Below, in pieces: positions 43,326-57,000 of a stretch of 64,000 nt of DNA (the stretch's first letter is position 1; every line of letters starts with the position of its first letter). The stretch lies in the NCBI GenBank assembly GCA_037893245.1, contig JBAIAA010000313.1:1052001-1116000 (forward strand). The letters are read 5' to 3'. The position numbers and the translations under genes are program-made. The notes under the pieces were generated by a model. It worked only from the letters and a program-made list of their open reading frames with translations, was not told the DNA's origin and did not search any database. This DNA comes from Crossaster papposus. Its lineage: Eukaryota; Echinodermata; Asteroidea; Velatida; Solasteridae.

Positions 43326-44069
43326 CGCCTATTAAATTCCTTCCATCCTTGGAACGCCCCAAGTTATTTGCGCCAATACCTATACGCCATTGCTTTTGGT
43401 GTAATTTTCGGTTTGCCTGGTTCAAGTTTGGTGTAAGTTGTTTTTATAGACTTTTTTACTGACCATTTTTTATTTCTTATTAAGTTTTTAGGGTTGGGGG
43501 CGTTTATGTAACAATAATCTAGGGAGTGTATATAGGTATGGTGGACTAAGAGGGAGTCGCTTGGTCATTTTCTTGCTGGGTATAACTTAATCAACCTCTC
43601 GGATCAGGAATCCAATGTTTATACATGCAATACTAGGATGAGCTGTGTACATGTATTGTGACAACTCCGATTGTCGCGTCTGTGCTAAAATAGTACCTGG
43701 AAATTATTCACACAATCGTAAATTTGACTTCATGTTGAACTTTATTCGGGGTTTTTTCATAAACAAAAAGACAAAACTATTTCATAAAATGTAACAAAAA
43801 TTGCAGACATCAGCTAGAGTAGAGAACATGGAAATAATGTAATATCCTGCAGCCACTTGTGTGCAATGTCTATGGAAAGTAAAGAACATTTTCTAACAAA
43901 ATTGGAAATGTTTCTTAGTGGCTGCAACATATACTAGCGAATCAACTACTAAACAAATCATAGATATACATGCAAATATTTCACACTTTCAATATATACA
44001 TATTACAAGCTAAATATTGTAAATGTGGTCAGATCTCACGAAATGAGACCAGTTTGTAAACCCTTTGAG
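43326..44069. other. Unassigned AT-rich stretch
   Basis: No exon, promoter or known repeat family is seen. Confidence 0.3.
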
Positions 44070-44311
44070 TTAACCAGTTCGCGCCGGATGACGTATATAA
44101 ACGCAAACATTTTCCAAAATTCAAAACGGATGACGCATAAACACGCCAAGTTCAAGTTCGGAAATGTATTTCAGCAGCGCGCAAGGCCGGAAATGCGTGG
44201 GTGTGCTTCCCGGCACTATCAGCCTGAACCCGCTTCGGATCGAGTTTCGTTAAAAATAATCCCGCCCGTGGGCTCGGCGATGTTAAAATAATCTCGGCGC
44301 AAACTGGTTAA
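44070..44311. mobile_element. TTAA foldback MITE (CCAGTTCGCGCC family), full length
   Basis: TTAA at 44070-44073 and 44308-44311; ends TTAACCAGTTCGCGCCGG and CGGCGCAAACTGGTTAA. The right TTAA also serves as the left TTAA of the next element. Confidence 0.93.
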
Positions 44312-44634
44312 AGGTAGGAAACACCATTGGTAAGTGCTTGAATTATCATGAATGGTTGGATTCGGGGAGTTGTATTTTCATATAGTAGGCCTAAGTGTCG
44401 TTTAACTGACCTGTGTTCAAAGTTTTACAATCGTGGATGCCGAGGAAAGCAAGAAACACGTTGTTAGTCAAGATTTTTTTGTTAAATTAAATTTTTCGGG
44501 ACAATTATATATCTAGCGCAATCATTTTGCTGGATGCCTACAATCATTACTTACTTTAAAATAAGTAAGATATTTCTTAATAATTTGGTAGTATTTTCTT
44601 TTTTATATCTGTAAATGTTGTATCTTACCTTTAA
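44308..44634. mobile_element. TTAAAGGTAGGATAC MITE, abutting the previous element
   Basis: Left end TTAAAGGTAGGAAACACCAT starts at the shared TTAA; right end TATCTTACCTTTAA. Confidence 0.9.
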
Positions 44635-45200
44635 TTAGTTATAGAATCTTGTATGGGGGGGGGGGTAAAGGGTCTTAATGGACACTAACACGAGACATCT
44701 GCTAGCTGCTGTAAATCAATATGGTTTCTTTTTCACATGGTCTTTCATTCATTCATTTATTCAATCAATTATTATTTCGCAGGGTGCATTGCATACATCA
44801 CCAGAAAGGCCTGTGAAACTGTTGAAGTTGCATTTGTGAAGTACGGTCGAAGATAGAGACATCACTTGTCAAACTGTTTTGGGCACGTGTACACTACTGC
44901 AACTTAACCCGTACATGAACTCATTCACAGGAAAGCAGCCCCTATCAATTCTAATCTGATCAACTTTTCAGGAAATCCAGGGTATTTAGAGTAGTTAGGT
45001 GGACAGAAGTGCCACACAGGGTTTCCCGATGATGTTAACCACAATGTCTGTTGCTAATTAGCCACCCCCCCCCCCCCCCCCCAAATTGATTCATCAATTT
45101 ACTGTCCAATGAGAAAAGAAAAGGTAGGGTAGAAGTGGAAAATGTTACAATTCCATGTCACAATGTGCAGTGTTGAATTTATAAATACAATTCTCATAAA
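44635..45200. other. Unassigned stretch with a poly(C) run
   Basis: Contains 18 C at 45065-45082 and a TTTCGCAGGGTGCATTGCAT motif also found near 35300. No exon is seen. Confidence 0.35.
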
Positions 45201-45601
45201 TTAAAGGGATTGTATACGTTTGGTAATTAATTGGAACCCAATGTTTGTTTCAATCCTATATAGTTATAGATATATACCATAAAACTAACTTGTAAAAACT
45301 TCATTTCAAAAGGTTGTAGCGATTTTGAGATATTGCCGAAAATCTGGAGCGGTTATGTCCACGCAGTAAGAAAAATCTGCATTGGAATACACAGTCTGAG
45401 AAACGTCACTGCAGTAACGCTTATCAGATTCAATTTTTCGGGGATAAAAAGTGATATAATTTTCCATACTACCGCAGTACTTTGAAGTGAAAAGTTTATA
45501 AAAATGCATTATACTATCCAAAGCTGCTGTACTTCTTACCAAGTAAGTTTTTATTGCCATTAATTGTTGGAGTAATTACCAAACGTATACGATCCCTTTA
45601 A
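45201..45601. mobile_element. TTAAAGGGATTGTATACG MITE, full length
   Basis: TTAA on both sides; ends TTAAAGGGATTGTATACGTT and AACGTATACGATCCCTTTAA. Confidence 0.92.
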
Positions 45602-46009
45602 GACTTTGGTTGCATTAATCATGGATTAACCTCTAGCTGTGATGTCACCCTATTGTACCAGCGCTCCATTATTTTTCACGAATGGATTGTTGGAGGCAAT
45701 ATCTCTCCTTTTTTTTTGGAAGCTAACGCAAGTAAACAAATATATAGATTGCCCTCATAGAACCAGTACATGAGGAACTATACTCATTATGCATGTAACA
45801 GTAGGCCTATAAGCATTGCCTGTCTGACCACAGGCAAACCAATTATCCTGGCCACTTGACCCATAATTAATAGGTAAACATAGTGGTCAGCCAGTGATTA
45901 GTATAATTGGCTTTATGGCTGTTTCCCTGACCACAAAGATGTGATTTTGAATAGCACAGCTACCAATCTTCTTAGATGCGTGTGACCTTCGATGAGTGGG
46001 GGAACCAGG

Positions 46010-46310
46010 ATGTGATATTGGGTTTTATGACCTAAAGCCTGGATGAGGTATTAAAGCACAATGTGATTTTGGGTAGGGCCAGACACCATGATGTGATTTT
46101 GGTTAAGTGGCCAGACAGTTGATGTGATTTTGGCAAGGCACTAACACAGGATGTGATATTGGACTTTAACGACATAATCCTAGATGTGATTTCTGGCTCG
46201 GATGTGATTTTGGTGGTGTGGATGTGATATTGGGTAATATCTACCAAAATCACATCTAGGCGAGTCACCTTTCCATTTTTGTAGAGAAATCACATTCAGG
46301 CCGTTCACAG
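46010..46310. repeat. Degenerate GATGTGATTTTGG repeats
   Basis: About eight spaced GATGTGAT(T/A)TTGG motifs, with inverted AAATCACAT copies at the right end. Confidence 0.65.
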
Positions 46311-46417
46311 TGAAAGAGGAGTCACTAGAAACTAACCAGTGTATTGGTTCTTGTTGTATTTTTCAGGGCACTTACGTACCCTAACCAGGTTTTCCCTTCA
46401 ACTTTGTTCTATTGGGT

Positions 46418-46661
46418 TTAACCAGTTTGTGCCGGAGGACGTATATACACGCAACATTTTCTCGAGGGATTCAAAACAGATGACGCATAAACACCTCACG
46501 AGCAAGGCCGGGAATGTCTGTCAGCAACGAGCAAGGCCGGAAATGTGTGGGTGTGCTTCCCGATACCATCTGCCTGAACCTGCCTAGGATCGAGTTTCGT
46601 TAAAAATAATCCCGCGCCTCGGCTCTGGAATGTTAAAGTAATCCTGGCGCGAACTGATTAA
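46418..46661. mobile_element. TTAA foldback MITE (CCAGTTCGCGCC family)
   Basis: TTAA on both sides. Diverged ends TTAACCAGTTTGTGCCGG and CTGGCGCGAACTGATTAA. Confidence 0.9.
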
Positions 46662-46693
46662 ATACATGTAACCTATAATTTGTCGAAGAAAAA

Positions 46694-46775
46694 GACAAAT
46701 GTAACGATAGTCGGATTCGAACCACAGACCTTTCGATCCATAGCTCTCCTCTCTACCAACCATGCCATTGGGGAG
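46694..46775 (-). repeat. tRNA-like SINE head
   Basis: On the minus strand there are A-box-like (GCATGGTTGGTAGAGAGG) and B-box-like (GGTTCGAATCCGA) segments. The acceptor stem is not closed by a matching partner. Confidence 0.45.
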
Positions 46776-47002
46776 TTGGTTGAGGAAGCCTTTCTTTATA
46801 ATTCTTTATAGTTCTTTAATGTATATGAGTTGCCATGCTCTTTCTCATTAATATACATTCACGCCCCACCCAGCTCCTGAAAAGAAATATATCGAACCCC
46901 TAACACCAGTTAGTATTAAGTGTCTTTTGAACAAAGACACTCCATTTGTGCAAAATAATAGAGCGCTGGGACAAAAGGGTGATGACATCGCTAGTGGAGA
47001 TA

Positions 47003-47726
47003 TATGCTGCGTTCCAATCGCGTCGTGTTTATCGTGTTCACCGTGAATTTCTTCATGTTCACGAGTAGGTTGCATTCCAAACGCTACTCACCAAGACGCA
47101 CGCGCACAGTCGAGTTAGTTGTGCGGTAAAGACATTTCCCGCACGAGAATTCGTACGTGAACCACGCATGCGCGAATATTTCATTCGTTTATGAAGTCGT
47201 GAACATGGAGAAAAAAAATCCACCTCGAGTTCACCAGGTTACTAGCCAAAATTATACATGTTTTTCATGCTAAGCAAGAAAACAGCTGATTATCAATCCA
47301 AAACAATAAAGATCAGGTAAAAATTTGGTCTGTAACCTTGTTTTTGCCAAGGACAAATTGTCATGCTAAGCAAATTTTTGTGCTTAGCAGCTCTATGAAA
47401 TTGGCCCCTGTTTTTAATGAGCAAGACTTTTTGTGCTAAGCAAATTTTTTTGCTTAGCAGCTCTATGAAATTGGGCCCAGGTTACTAGCCAAAATTATAC
47501 ATGTTTTTCATGCTAAGCAAGAAAACAGCTGATTATCAATCCAAAACAATAAAGATCAGGTACAAATTTGGTCTGTAACCTTGTTTTTGCCAAGGACAAA
47601 TTGTCATGCTAAGCAAATTGTTGTGCTTAGCAGCTCTATGAAATTGGCCCCTGGCGATTAGAACGCCATTATACGACTCGTGAACTCGTGAACACGATAA
47701 CTACGACGCGATTGCAACGCAGCATA
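47003..47726. mobile_element. Foldback element with TATGCTGCGTTCCAATCGCG ends
   Basis: Left end TATGCTGCGTTCCAATCGCG and right end CGCGATTGCAACGCAGCATA, with inner arms TCGTGTTCACCGTGAA and TTCACGAG-type motifs. A tandem pair of CAGGGGCC-family MITE pieces is inserted at 47236-47653. Confidence 0.85.
47236..47653. mobile_element. Tandemly duplicated CAGGGGCC-family MITE arms
   Basis: The segment AGGTTACTAGCCAAAATTAT to GAAATTGGCCCCTG occurs twice, separated by one opposite arm. Confidence 0.8.
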
Positions 47727-47797
47727 AGGCGGCTAATACCCTACAGCCAATTGTTACCCACAAATGGCGTGTACCTCGGGCATTATCCTTTACGTAT

Positions 47798-47816
47798 CCC
47801 CCCCCCCCCCCCCCCC
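47798..47816 (+). repeat. Poly(C) run of 19
   Basis: Unbroken run of 19 C; the surrounding 47730-48000 shows nothing else. Confidence 0.9.
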
Positions 47817-48006
47817 TTCCCAGAATAGGCCAAAAAAAAATGTTTTTCATACAATTACTAGCCTTCATCCCGGTCCCATCTTTACAAAATTCAAGAAATA
47901 AAACAATTCATGGTTCTGTTCATTCAAACAAACTAAATTGTAACAAACCTCTGTTATAATAAATGCAGTGGTACATTCCAAGTACGGTTGAAGAGGCATC
48001 ACTTAC

Positions 48007-48067
48007 AATGAATGACTTGTGGACTAAGATGATGCCAGCGACGTTGCATCCGTTGTTGACGTTCACT
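48007..48067 (-). CDS. WD-type gene exon (61 bases)
   Basis: Encodes (R)VNVNNGCNVAGIILVHKSFI. Acceptor GTCTTCAG and a perfect donor GTAAGT. It joins in phase to the exon at 49529-49706 and ends at phase 0. Confidence 0.7.
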
Positions 48068-51000
48068 CTGAAGACTCAATCTAGACGCAAAAAAAAGAAG
48101 TGTCTAGTGAAAATCTTGCGGTTCATACGACGGTCCTCAAATTTGAATGCATGATGATCTTGTCTAGAGTGTATTGTGCACAAAGTTGTTTTTATTTCAA
48201 AGAACTTTACTTTTGTTCGAACATTTTGAACTCTCCAAAATGTTGGACATGCAATGTACATGCAATTAAAGCTTATTTCATCATAGTTCGTTTTCTTTTC
48301 AATTTTTGTGGTAATCCTACGACTTATGGGAGAAATTTACATCCAAAAGATGATCACTCCTAAAAGTAGTGGTGAAGCCCATCACCCTCTTGAAAAATGA
48401 TGCCTTTGCTCGATTGTAAAACAGAGCACTTTTAGGTGTCAATTTTATCAAAATTTCATAGTAATACAAGCTGTCAGTCTCATGCACGGCCTTCAACTTT
48501 TGTCTTTATTTTTTACAAACCTTAAGTTTATGGCACCGATTTACAGGTCTGCACCCATATAAGCCTGTTAGTCTTATACTTTAGTTCCATAATAGTTTAG
48601 AATGCCATGGCCCAGTGGTACGATGTTCGACTCATGTACGATGGTGCCTGGGTTCGAACCCTTCCAGGAACATTTGTGTTTGCGCCCTTGGCAAAGACAC
48701 AGTTTGCGCCGGATGGCGTAAAAATTAATATAAACGCAAAGTTTTCCCTAGATTCAAAACGGATGACGCATAAAACAGGCCACGAGCAAAGCCGGAAATG
48801 TCTGTCAGCAGCGAGCAAGGCCGGAAATGCGTGGGTGTGCTTCCCGGTGTTATCGGCCTGAACCCGCCTAGGATCGCGTTTCGTAAAAAAATAATCCTGC
48901 GCGTCGGCTCAGTGATGTTAAAATTATCCCGGCGCGAACTGGTTGACAGCAATTGCCTCTCTTCACCATGGAGTATAAATGGGTCTCTTAGAAGGTCGAG
49001 GCCAATTAAGTGCCTATATAGCAGCCATGTGATCCATGGCTTGATGAACGGGGGTAACAACTGTAAAGCGCTTTGAGATCGTTGATACGATGGAAAGCGC
49101 TATATGTGACCCGTCATCACAAAATGAGCGTAAAGTCGGCAAAATCAAAAATTGAGATATGGGTATTTCTAAATTCTGTGGAAACAGAGCTTTCCAATGG
49201 AGGTTTGATACTCAATAATTTTTTATTTTTTAGTCTGGAGTCTTAATACAGAGATTTTGAGAAAACGGGCATTTCTTGCGAGAAATTGTGTGAATGCGCA
49301 AAGAAAGGCATAGTCAAAATTGTCTCAAAAACTTTTCTTCTTTTTTTATGATCGTCCTGAAAAATTGGGAATTGATTGTTGGGGATTTAGTCTTTAAAAA
49401 AAAAAAAAAAAATAATAATCTCAAAATCGACCACCCCTTCAAATTTTGACTTGACTTTATGCTCATTTTGTGATGACAGGTCACATATAAGCACGACTAC
49501 TATTACTATGTTGCAAAACCCATGTCACCTTTTAGACAGCAAAGAGTCAAATCTCTTCTGTGCTGTGATGTGGACGCTGTACGGCTTGGGGTCAGTTGGG
49601 TTCTTCATGAAGGGGTCCAGGGCTGGGAAGGAACGGAGTGGAAAGACAAACATGTTGCTCTCTGGTGTCTCATCTGAGTCTGACCCTTCTCTGGCTTCCT
49701 TTACACCTGTCAAGAGAGAGAGAGCAAGAATAATTGGATTTCTCAAGAGATGATGGGGAAGGAAACAAAGCTGGACACAATTTCACAGCTAGTAGCTATT
49801 AGTGAGTTAGTGGATTCTTGCAAAGTCACTCGGATGGTCTGTTGTCACAGGTAAGGTTGACAATCGGGCTGATTTTGCGAAGAACACAGTGGCGTATCAA
49901 AAGCGACAGTTGAGGTGTCAATAAAACAAATAGAAAAACTTAGTATTTTAACCATTTCGCACCGGAGGACGTAAAGTTTTCCCCAGATTTAAAATGGATG
50001 ATGCATAAACACGTCACGAGCAAAGCCGGAAAATATCCGTCAGCAGCGAGCAAGGCCAGAAATGCGTGCGTGTGCTTTCTGGTACCATCGGCCTGATCCC
50101 GCCTCGGATCTAGTTTGGTTAGAGACGAAATTAAAGACATTGCTTGTTTCATCTGGCATAAAAGGCTGGATACGCCACTGGACTTCTTGTTCAAAAAAAG
50201 AAAGATGATTTGCAGTCTCCTGACAACTGGTAGGGTATACTTTACAGAACCACAATACAAAAGACATGTGGCACATAGTGCTACCGCACAGCTTTTTGCG
50301 TATCGCTTTTTGTGAATGTTATTTCTTATTGGCCAGTGACTGACTTGCTGCGACTAGACCTGATTTAGAAGCTACCCACCTCGCTCCGGCAGACGCAGAT
50401 CCAGAAGGGGGCGGGGGGGGGGGGGGGGTTGTTATACAAAATAATAAATAGATGGCATTTGCACGGGTTATTTATCTATATATGTGACCCGCTCCAGGAA
50501 AAGGTGACATAAGTCGCGCTATGCATTTATAAGTAATGGCCTGTTAAAGTTAATAGGGTAAATATTGTTGTCAAAATTTGATTTTCATTTTTTGTCTTAA
50601 ATGACATCTTTAATATCCAAAGTTTCAGATTGAATTAACAAAAAGCTGGAATTTGATAAATAAAGTGAAACGAAACCTTTTAAGAGTGCATGGTTGTCTT
50701 AGTTATGTTGTGTTTCAAAGCCTGTTTTCTCCATTGTGTATTTTAATTTTCCATGGAACATACGCAAAAACGTCATATCACCGGAACGGGAGGGTCTATG
50801 GAGCTGTACTATGTACCAAATGAAAGCTTATATCCTGGACCTTTTAATCATGTACATAACTCTATTTTAAGTTTTTCCGCCTTATGTCACCTTTTCCTAG
50901 AGCGGGTCACATATAGTAAGCGTTATGTAAGCAACAGTATCCATTGTGCTACATTAGCTATAATCCGCCCCTGCACTCCTCAGCTGTAGGGCATTCGCAA

Positions 51001-54000
51001 TTACAATTTTTGGCAGGTCCTCGGCACAGAGCCAGGTTTATTACAGACTAGAAAGTGTAACATGTCTAAACACTTTTCCACCTCCCCTCCCTACCCCCCT
51101 TCTTTTCTGACCTGGAAATCTAGTCACAACATCCGGTGCGTCATTTCCATATTAAAGGTAGGATACATCATTTGCATATATAAATCTTTTTTTTTGCTAC
51201 CGAATAATTCAAAAATCTCATACTCTAATATTTGAAAGTAAATAATGATTGTAGGCATGCATCCAGCAAAATGATAGCGCTACATATCCTGTAATTGATT
51301 CGAAAAACGGCGATCGCAAAAAACACAAGCCATAAGAACTATAGTCCGGTAAATTTACATCAAAATAGGGCCTGACCTAGAAGTTATTGCAATATAATTT
51401 ATTTTAACCAGTTCGCACCGGGATCATTTTAACATCACCGAGCCGACGTGCAGGATTATTTTTAATGAAACTCGATCCGAAGCGGGTTCACGCCGCCAGT
51501 ACCGGAAAGCAAACCCACATATTTCCGGCCTTGCTCGCTGCTGACAGACATTTCCGGCCTTGCTCGTGGCGTGTTTATATGCGTCATCCGTTTTGAGTCT
51601 GGGGAAAACTTTGCGTTTATATTCGTCATCCGGCACGAACTGGTTAACACTGTCACACGAGGGAGGTATCACTCTTTGACATTCTAAAAGAAACAGCCGG
51701 TACAGATGGAGTGCCATAATTGTTTTTAACATTAAGCATGCAAAACCGCGAAACTAGACTAATAACAAGCAGACGACTGTTCTATGTCTACCAATTTATA
51801 TAATAGTATGGGAATCTACCTTGCCACACAATAATATTTGGTATTTTCTTGAAAAAGGTCGAATTTAAATATTTTTGGCTGTCAGAATTATTAATCGGTT
51901 AAAATAAATTGCCTCATGTTCAATAAACCATTTGTTATGGAATGTTTTGGCATAAATAGGTCAAATTAAAACAGGGGCGGACAATGATGTGCACGAAGTG
52001 ACCCATTTGAAGTTACACTTAGTTGTCCATGCACATAAGCGTGAGCCCAATTTGAAGATATATCTCCATTCAGAGATTCGTGTGTTTGTTTCCCGAGAAA
52101 TTAACGTTCTTGGCATAACTCTATAATTGTAAAAAAAAAATGTGTAAGCCAAAAGCCTCAATAAGAAAAAAATGGCCGGGTTAAAATCTTTTACTGAACA
52201 TTTCATTTAATTAATTGTCCACTTGTTTTTAATATCGAGGATCAAACTTGAATTTTCTACATCCTTTTTTCAAAATGATAAACGTATATCATCTATAGAC
52301 TTTCGCACTGTTGGATGAAAGTCATCCACTCTGTCAGAAGCGGCTAGGACCGTAAATAAAGTTATGTCTTGAATAATGTCTTGAAAACTACAAATTTTCT
52401 GTCAATTGTAAAGTTGTAAACAAGTTAAAATTTGTATTACTCTGAATATGTAAAAGAAAAAAGAAGGATATAGAAGGGTTTTCAAATATTGAAAACTTTT
52501 GTATTATTGAGGACCGTTTCCCAAACCCAGACTTCGAATGCATTCGGGCCTTTTTCATTCAGTATGGCAGTGAGAATGGAGCCTTTTACAGACCGAAGCC
52601 AGGGTTTTTAAAATGGCCTAAGTTTCCGATGTACTATCGTCTGCTGCACTCGCAGTTGGTTAAAAATCTGGTTATAGCCTACTATACCGAATAACAACTA
52701 TTTGATTTCTACCAAAACTTATCATCCAGCTAGCTAGTTCATGCCAACAGAAAGTAATAATAATTGGGGAGGCTAATCATCCTTACTTGCAGCTGGTGTG
52801 CTGAATTGCAAAGGACGCGGCTACAACGTGGTCGAGCCGCTGGCACGTAAAGGCGCCTATGGCAGCCGGCCACATCGACTTATTATGACTACGGAGCACA
52901 GCCTGAGATCGAAAGTGTTTGATTTTTCAGGAGGGAGGAAAACCAGATGACCTGGAGAAAAACCTTCGAGGCACAGGAGAAAACCAACGCACAACTCTAC
53001 TCACATATGGTCCGGGCCGGGAATCGAACCCGGGCCACATTGGTGAGAGGCAAGCGCTTTACACACAAGCCACCCATGCCACCCATGCCACCCATGGATG
53101 GGTGATGAGGGGCTACATAAAATGCTCTCCTAATAACTAGGTATAGTTTGGAAGAAACCTTCCCGAGATGTAATGTGAAGGGGAAAAATGAATGGGAACT
53201 CTCTGATATTAAAAAAAGTCAAACGGGAAGGCTATATAGAAACCACTAGTAAGTGAATGCATCTATACAATTGGAGACCATGGAGCAAATTGGGGGATGT
53301 TACAGCTGTTTTCTTCCGCCATGTCACAAAAAATGGCTTAACTATTTTGTTTTGGTTGCTTTTGGAGTGCCATGGCCTCGTGGTCTGGAGCATTGAATTT
53401 GTAATCTGTAGGTAAAGCTGCAGGTTGTGGGTTCGAGTCCGGCCTAGGACTAGGGTACGTGTGCCCTTGAGCAAATCACTTTGTCACTCATTGCTTCTCT
53501 CCACCAAGGAGTAAATGGGTACCTGTGAGGGCAGAGATGGTTATTGTGGTTGATTTAGCTGCTTTGCGCCAAAATGGCAGCATCAAGCTGTATACTCCCC
53601 AGGGAGCTGAGATGGTATTTGGAATGTTTCATGGGCCCAATGACAGGGGTAATAATGTAAAGTGCTTTGATACACCCACATTGTGGGAGTCTAAAGCGCT
53701 ATATAAGAACTAACATTAAAAAAAAATTCAGCCGCCGGTCCATTGGGTGCCAATTTTTCAAGATGGCGTCAGCCCTTTTGAAGAGTGCCCTACTTGTTGC
53801 CTACTTTAAGTGCTTTTATTTATCGCACCAAATTCTTATTCATCACATCGAATTCTAGAGCAACGGTTCGTTTTTCCGTCCTTATTGGGGAAATAACCAC
53901 GCGTCACTCTTTTTGCCGTTTGGGAATAAAACACAGCCTAAATAGCGTGTGAATAATATACCCAGTGGATTTCAGACAATCTTTTGACATATTTTCAACG

Positions 54001-57000
54001 ACAATGTTTGGTATGTTTGGACACAAAAATCGGGAGCCAAGGATGGTGTTGTATGTGACCCGCTCCAGGAAAAGGTGACATAAGTCGCGCTAAGCATTCA
54101 GTAATGGCCTGTTGAGGCTGAGTCAACTGTTGGGTTGTTGAGGCTACGATGGACTCTATTTGAAATCAACAAAGGCAGGGTCTTAAAGGGATCATTTCTG
54201 ACTAACAACGCCTTAAAGTAGGAGCGTGTCATTTACGGTGATTATAGGGTGCACTTTTAACCAGTTTTGATTTTATTTTTTTGTCTTAAATGACATCTTT
54301 AATATCCAAAGTTTCAGATTTAATTAGCAAAAAGCTGGAATTTAATAAATAAAATAAAACAAAACCTTTTAAGAGTGCATGGTTCCAATGTTTTGTCTTA
54401 GTTTTGTTGTGTTTCTAAGGCCTGTTTTCTCAGTTGTGTATTTTCGGAATTCCATGGAACCATTAATATGCAAAAACGTCATATCACCGGAACGGGAGGG
54501 GCTGTGGAGCTGTACTATGTACCAAATGAAAGCTTACATCCTGGACTTTTCAATCATGTACATAACTCTATTTTTATGTCACCTTTTCCTGGAGCGGGTC
54601 ACATATAGCCAAATATTTGGTATAGCTGAATGTTCTGTATAGCAGCATTCCACATAGTGGAACTCAAACCGAAAACTAAAAAATGATGTTCATTCAAAAT
54701 GCTGTTCTTTAACACAGATCTTTTTTTTTTCAAGCTACCTTTGATGTAGAGCATGTTTGCATTGGCGGCAGAGGTCAGGACAGGTGGGACCACGGCTGTG
54801 AGCTTGCAGTCTGCAGCGCGCAGGGCCAACACGCACAGTGTGTGGCCTCTCCGCACGTCAACCAGACTAACTTCACCAGCTCCTCGGACCACTACAACCT
54901 GCCAAAAAGAGACACAGAGAGGAAATTAATTTACCGGGGGAGAAAGTTGGAAGTTTGGATCACAGCCAGTTTTGGGATGTCGTAGACACCACTGGTATCC
55001 ATTTCTGTTTCTTTGGTTAAAGGTAGGATACACCATTTGCAAATATTGAAGAAAAAAAACACTACCAAATTATTAACAAATATCTTACTTATTTAGAAGT
55101 AAATAATGATTGTAGCTATCCAGCAAAATATTTGCGCTAGATATCCTGTAATTGTTCTGAAAAATTCAAGAACAACATAAGAGCCAAGTGCTGCAGAGGT
55201 TGAAAATGACTGCCGTTTTTCTTGCTTTTCTCAGCATCTATGATTGTAAAACTTCAGACAGATCAGTTGAACTATATTTACTATAAAATACAACCCCCCT
55301 CCCCCAAAAAAATCCACTCATTCATGATAATTTAAGCAATTACCAATGGTGTATCCTACCTTTAAGGGAAGGGTCAAATTGGGAAGAGGGGCCAATTAGT
55401 AACTCAGCACATTTCATTGCTTCACAGCTATATAAGCTCTCGCTTAAAAAATTACAAACGCTTGTTGATTAGCTACAAAAAACAAAACATGTTATAGAAT
55501 GAATTTGTTTAACAAAAAACTAATTCAGATGTGAAATTTGATCCAAAAGTCCAAGAGCCTTTCCAGAAATGTATTGACTGCTGTTACATGTATATGAAGG
55601 ATTTCAATTTGTAGCTATCAACCCATGATTTGTTTGGGAAAGGCAAGGGATTTGTATGCTTTGTGCCTTCCACTGACATTTAGTGCAACACAAAAGCTTG
55701 GAAAAACCCTTCATAACATTTAGTTTAAAGGATTGCCAAGAATATTGTCTATGATGATGTGTCCCAACAACTTTACCGCTTAATTGTAACTGTGATAACA
55801 CTGACTTTTTGTTTAGAGTGGAGTGGAGGGTATATTACATATTTAAGAAGGGGTCGTTATGGGGTATACTTGAAGAATCATTCTGTTGTTCTGAGTCAAC
55901 AACTGGTTGACTGATTAAGTGACTCAAATACCGAGTAGAAATAATGGTCTAAACTGAGATTTGTGGGTGGCTAATTAGACAAGCCCACTCTTCCTTAAGG
56001 AGGCTTTTAAGACACAAAACAACTAGAACGTGATTCATACAGCATCATCAACAAGCTCCAAGATCACTTCAAATCCACGAAGAGGTTTTAAAGAATGTCG
56101 CAGGATTTAGCGTGATGGACCATATAGTCAGTGATCCATCAGATTACAAGCTTTTAAAGGGGTACTATGTCCTAGAATCGAGCAATTGAGCTACAAAACA
56201 CGTTTTGAATGAAATTATGTTCATCGGAAAGGGCATTTGAAAGAAGATAGAAACACCCACACAACCATGCTTTAACAACTTTGTGTTATTCTTGTGTAGA
56301 ACGAGTTTTGGGGGTTGCAAAAGTACAAAAGTGACCGCTAAGACTTGAGCTGTTTGGGTATATAGTCATGACTCCAGCCGCAAAGTGTTCGCCTTTGGCG
56401 GACGTGTAAGAAACCACATTTGTGCATTGGTGCCGTGTGCAATTTATAGAAAACACACAACATTGTATTGAACATTGAATGAAAACGACAGGAAAAACGT
56501 ATGCGTACACCGTTGTGTCTGATGTAAACAAAGAGGGTTTTTCCTTCTTTTCTTGATAACGATAAGACATTAGATTGGTTTCCTTTCAACCATATGTTTG
56601 AAATAGGATAAGTAAAAAATTCAAAACATGATATTTGGGGGAATTTCCGGACATAGTGCCCCATTATTACTTTTCAAATGGGCTACCAGTATGTCCTGCC
56701 CTGTGGTGAATTTGAATTAACCAGTTCGCGCCGGATGACGTATATAAACGCACAGTTTTCCCCAGATGCAAAACGAATGATGCATAAACACGCCAAGAGC
56801 AAGGCTGGAAATGTCTGTCAGCAGCGAGCAAGGCCGAAAATGCGTGGGTGTGCTTCCTGGTACTATCGGCCTGAACACGCCTCGGATCGAGTTTGATAAA
56901 AAATAAACCCACGCGTTGGCTCGGTGATGTTAAAATAATCCCGGCGCGAACTGGTTAAAAGTGCACATTATAATCCCCCAAAATGACACGCTCCTACTTT

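Larger units (their letters stand above)
48597..49515 (+). mobile_element. tRNA-derived SINE split by two MITEs
   Basis: The head (TGGCCCAGTGGTACGATGTT, GGGTTCGAACCC) runs to about 48700, the body resumes at 48945 (GCAATTGCCTCTCTTCACC), and the tail resumes at 49486 (TATAAGCACGACTACTATT). The interruptions are the elements at 48702 and 49105. Confidence 0.8.

Noticed and set aside
52500-52690. Open frame with a DFECIRAFFIQYGSENG segment
   Set aside because: No start codon, no clear splice acceptor and no family I recognise; left unassigned.
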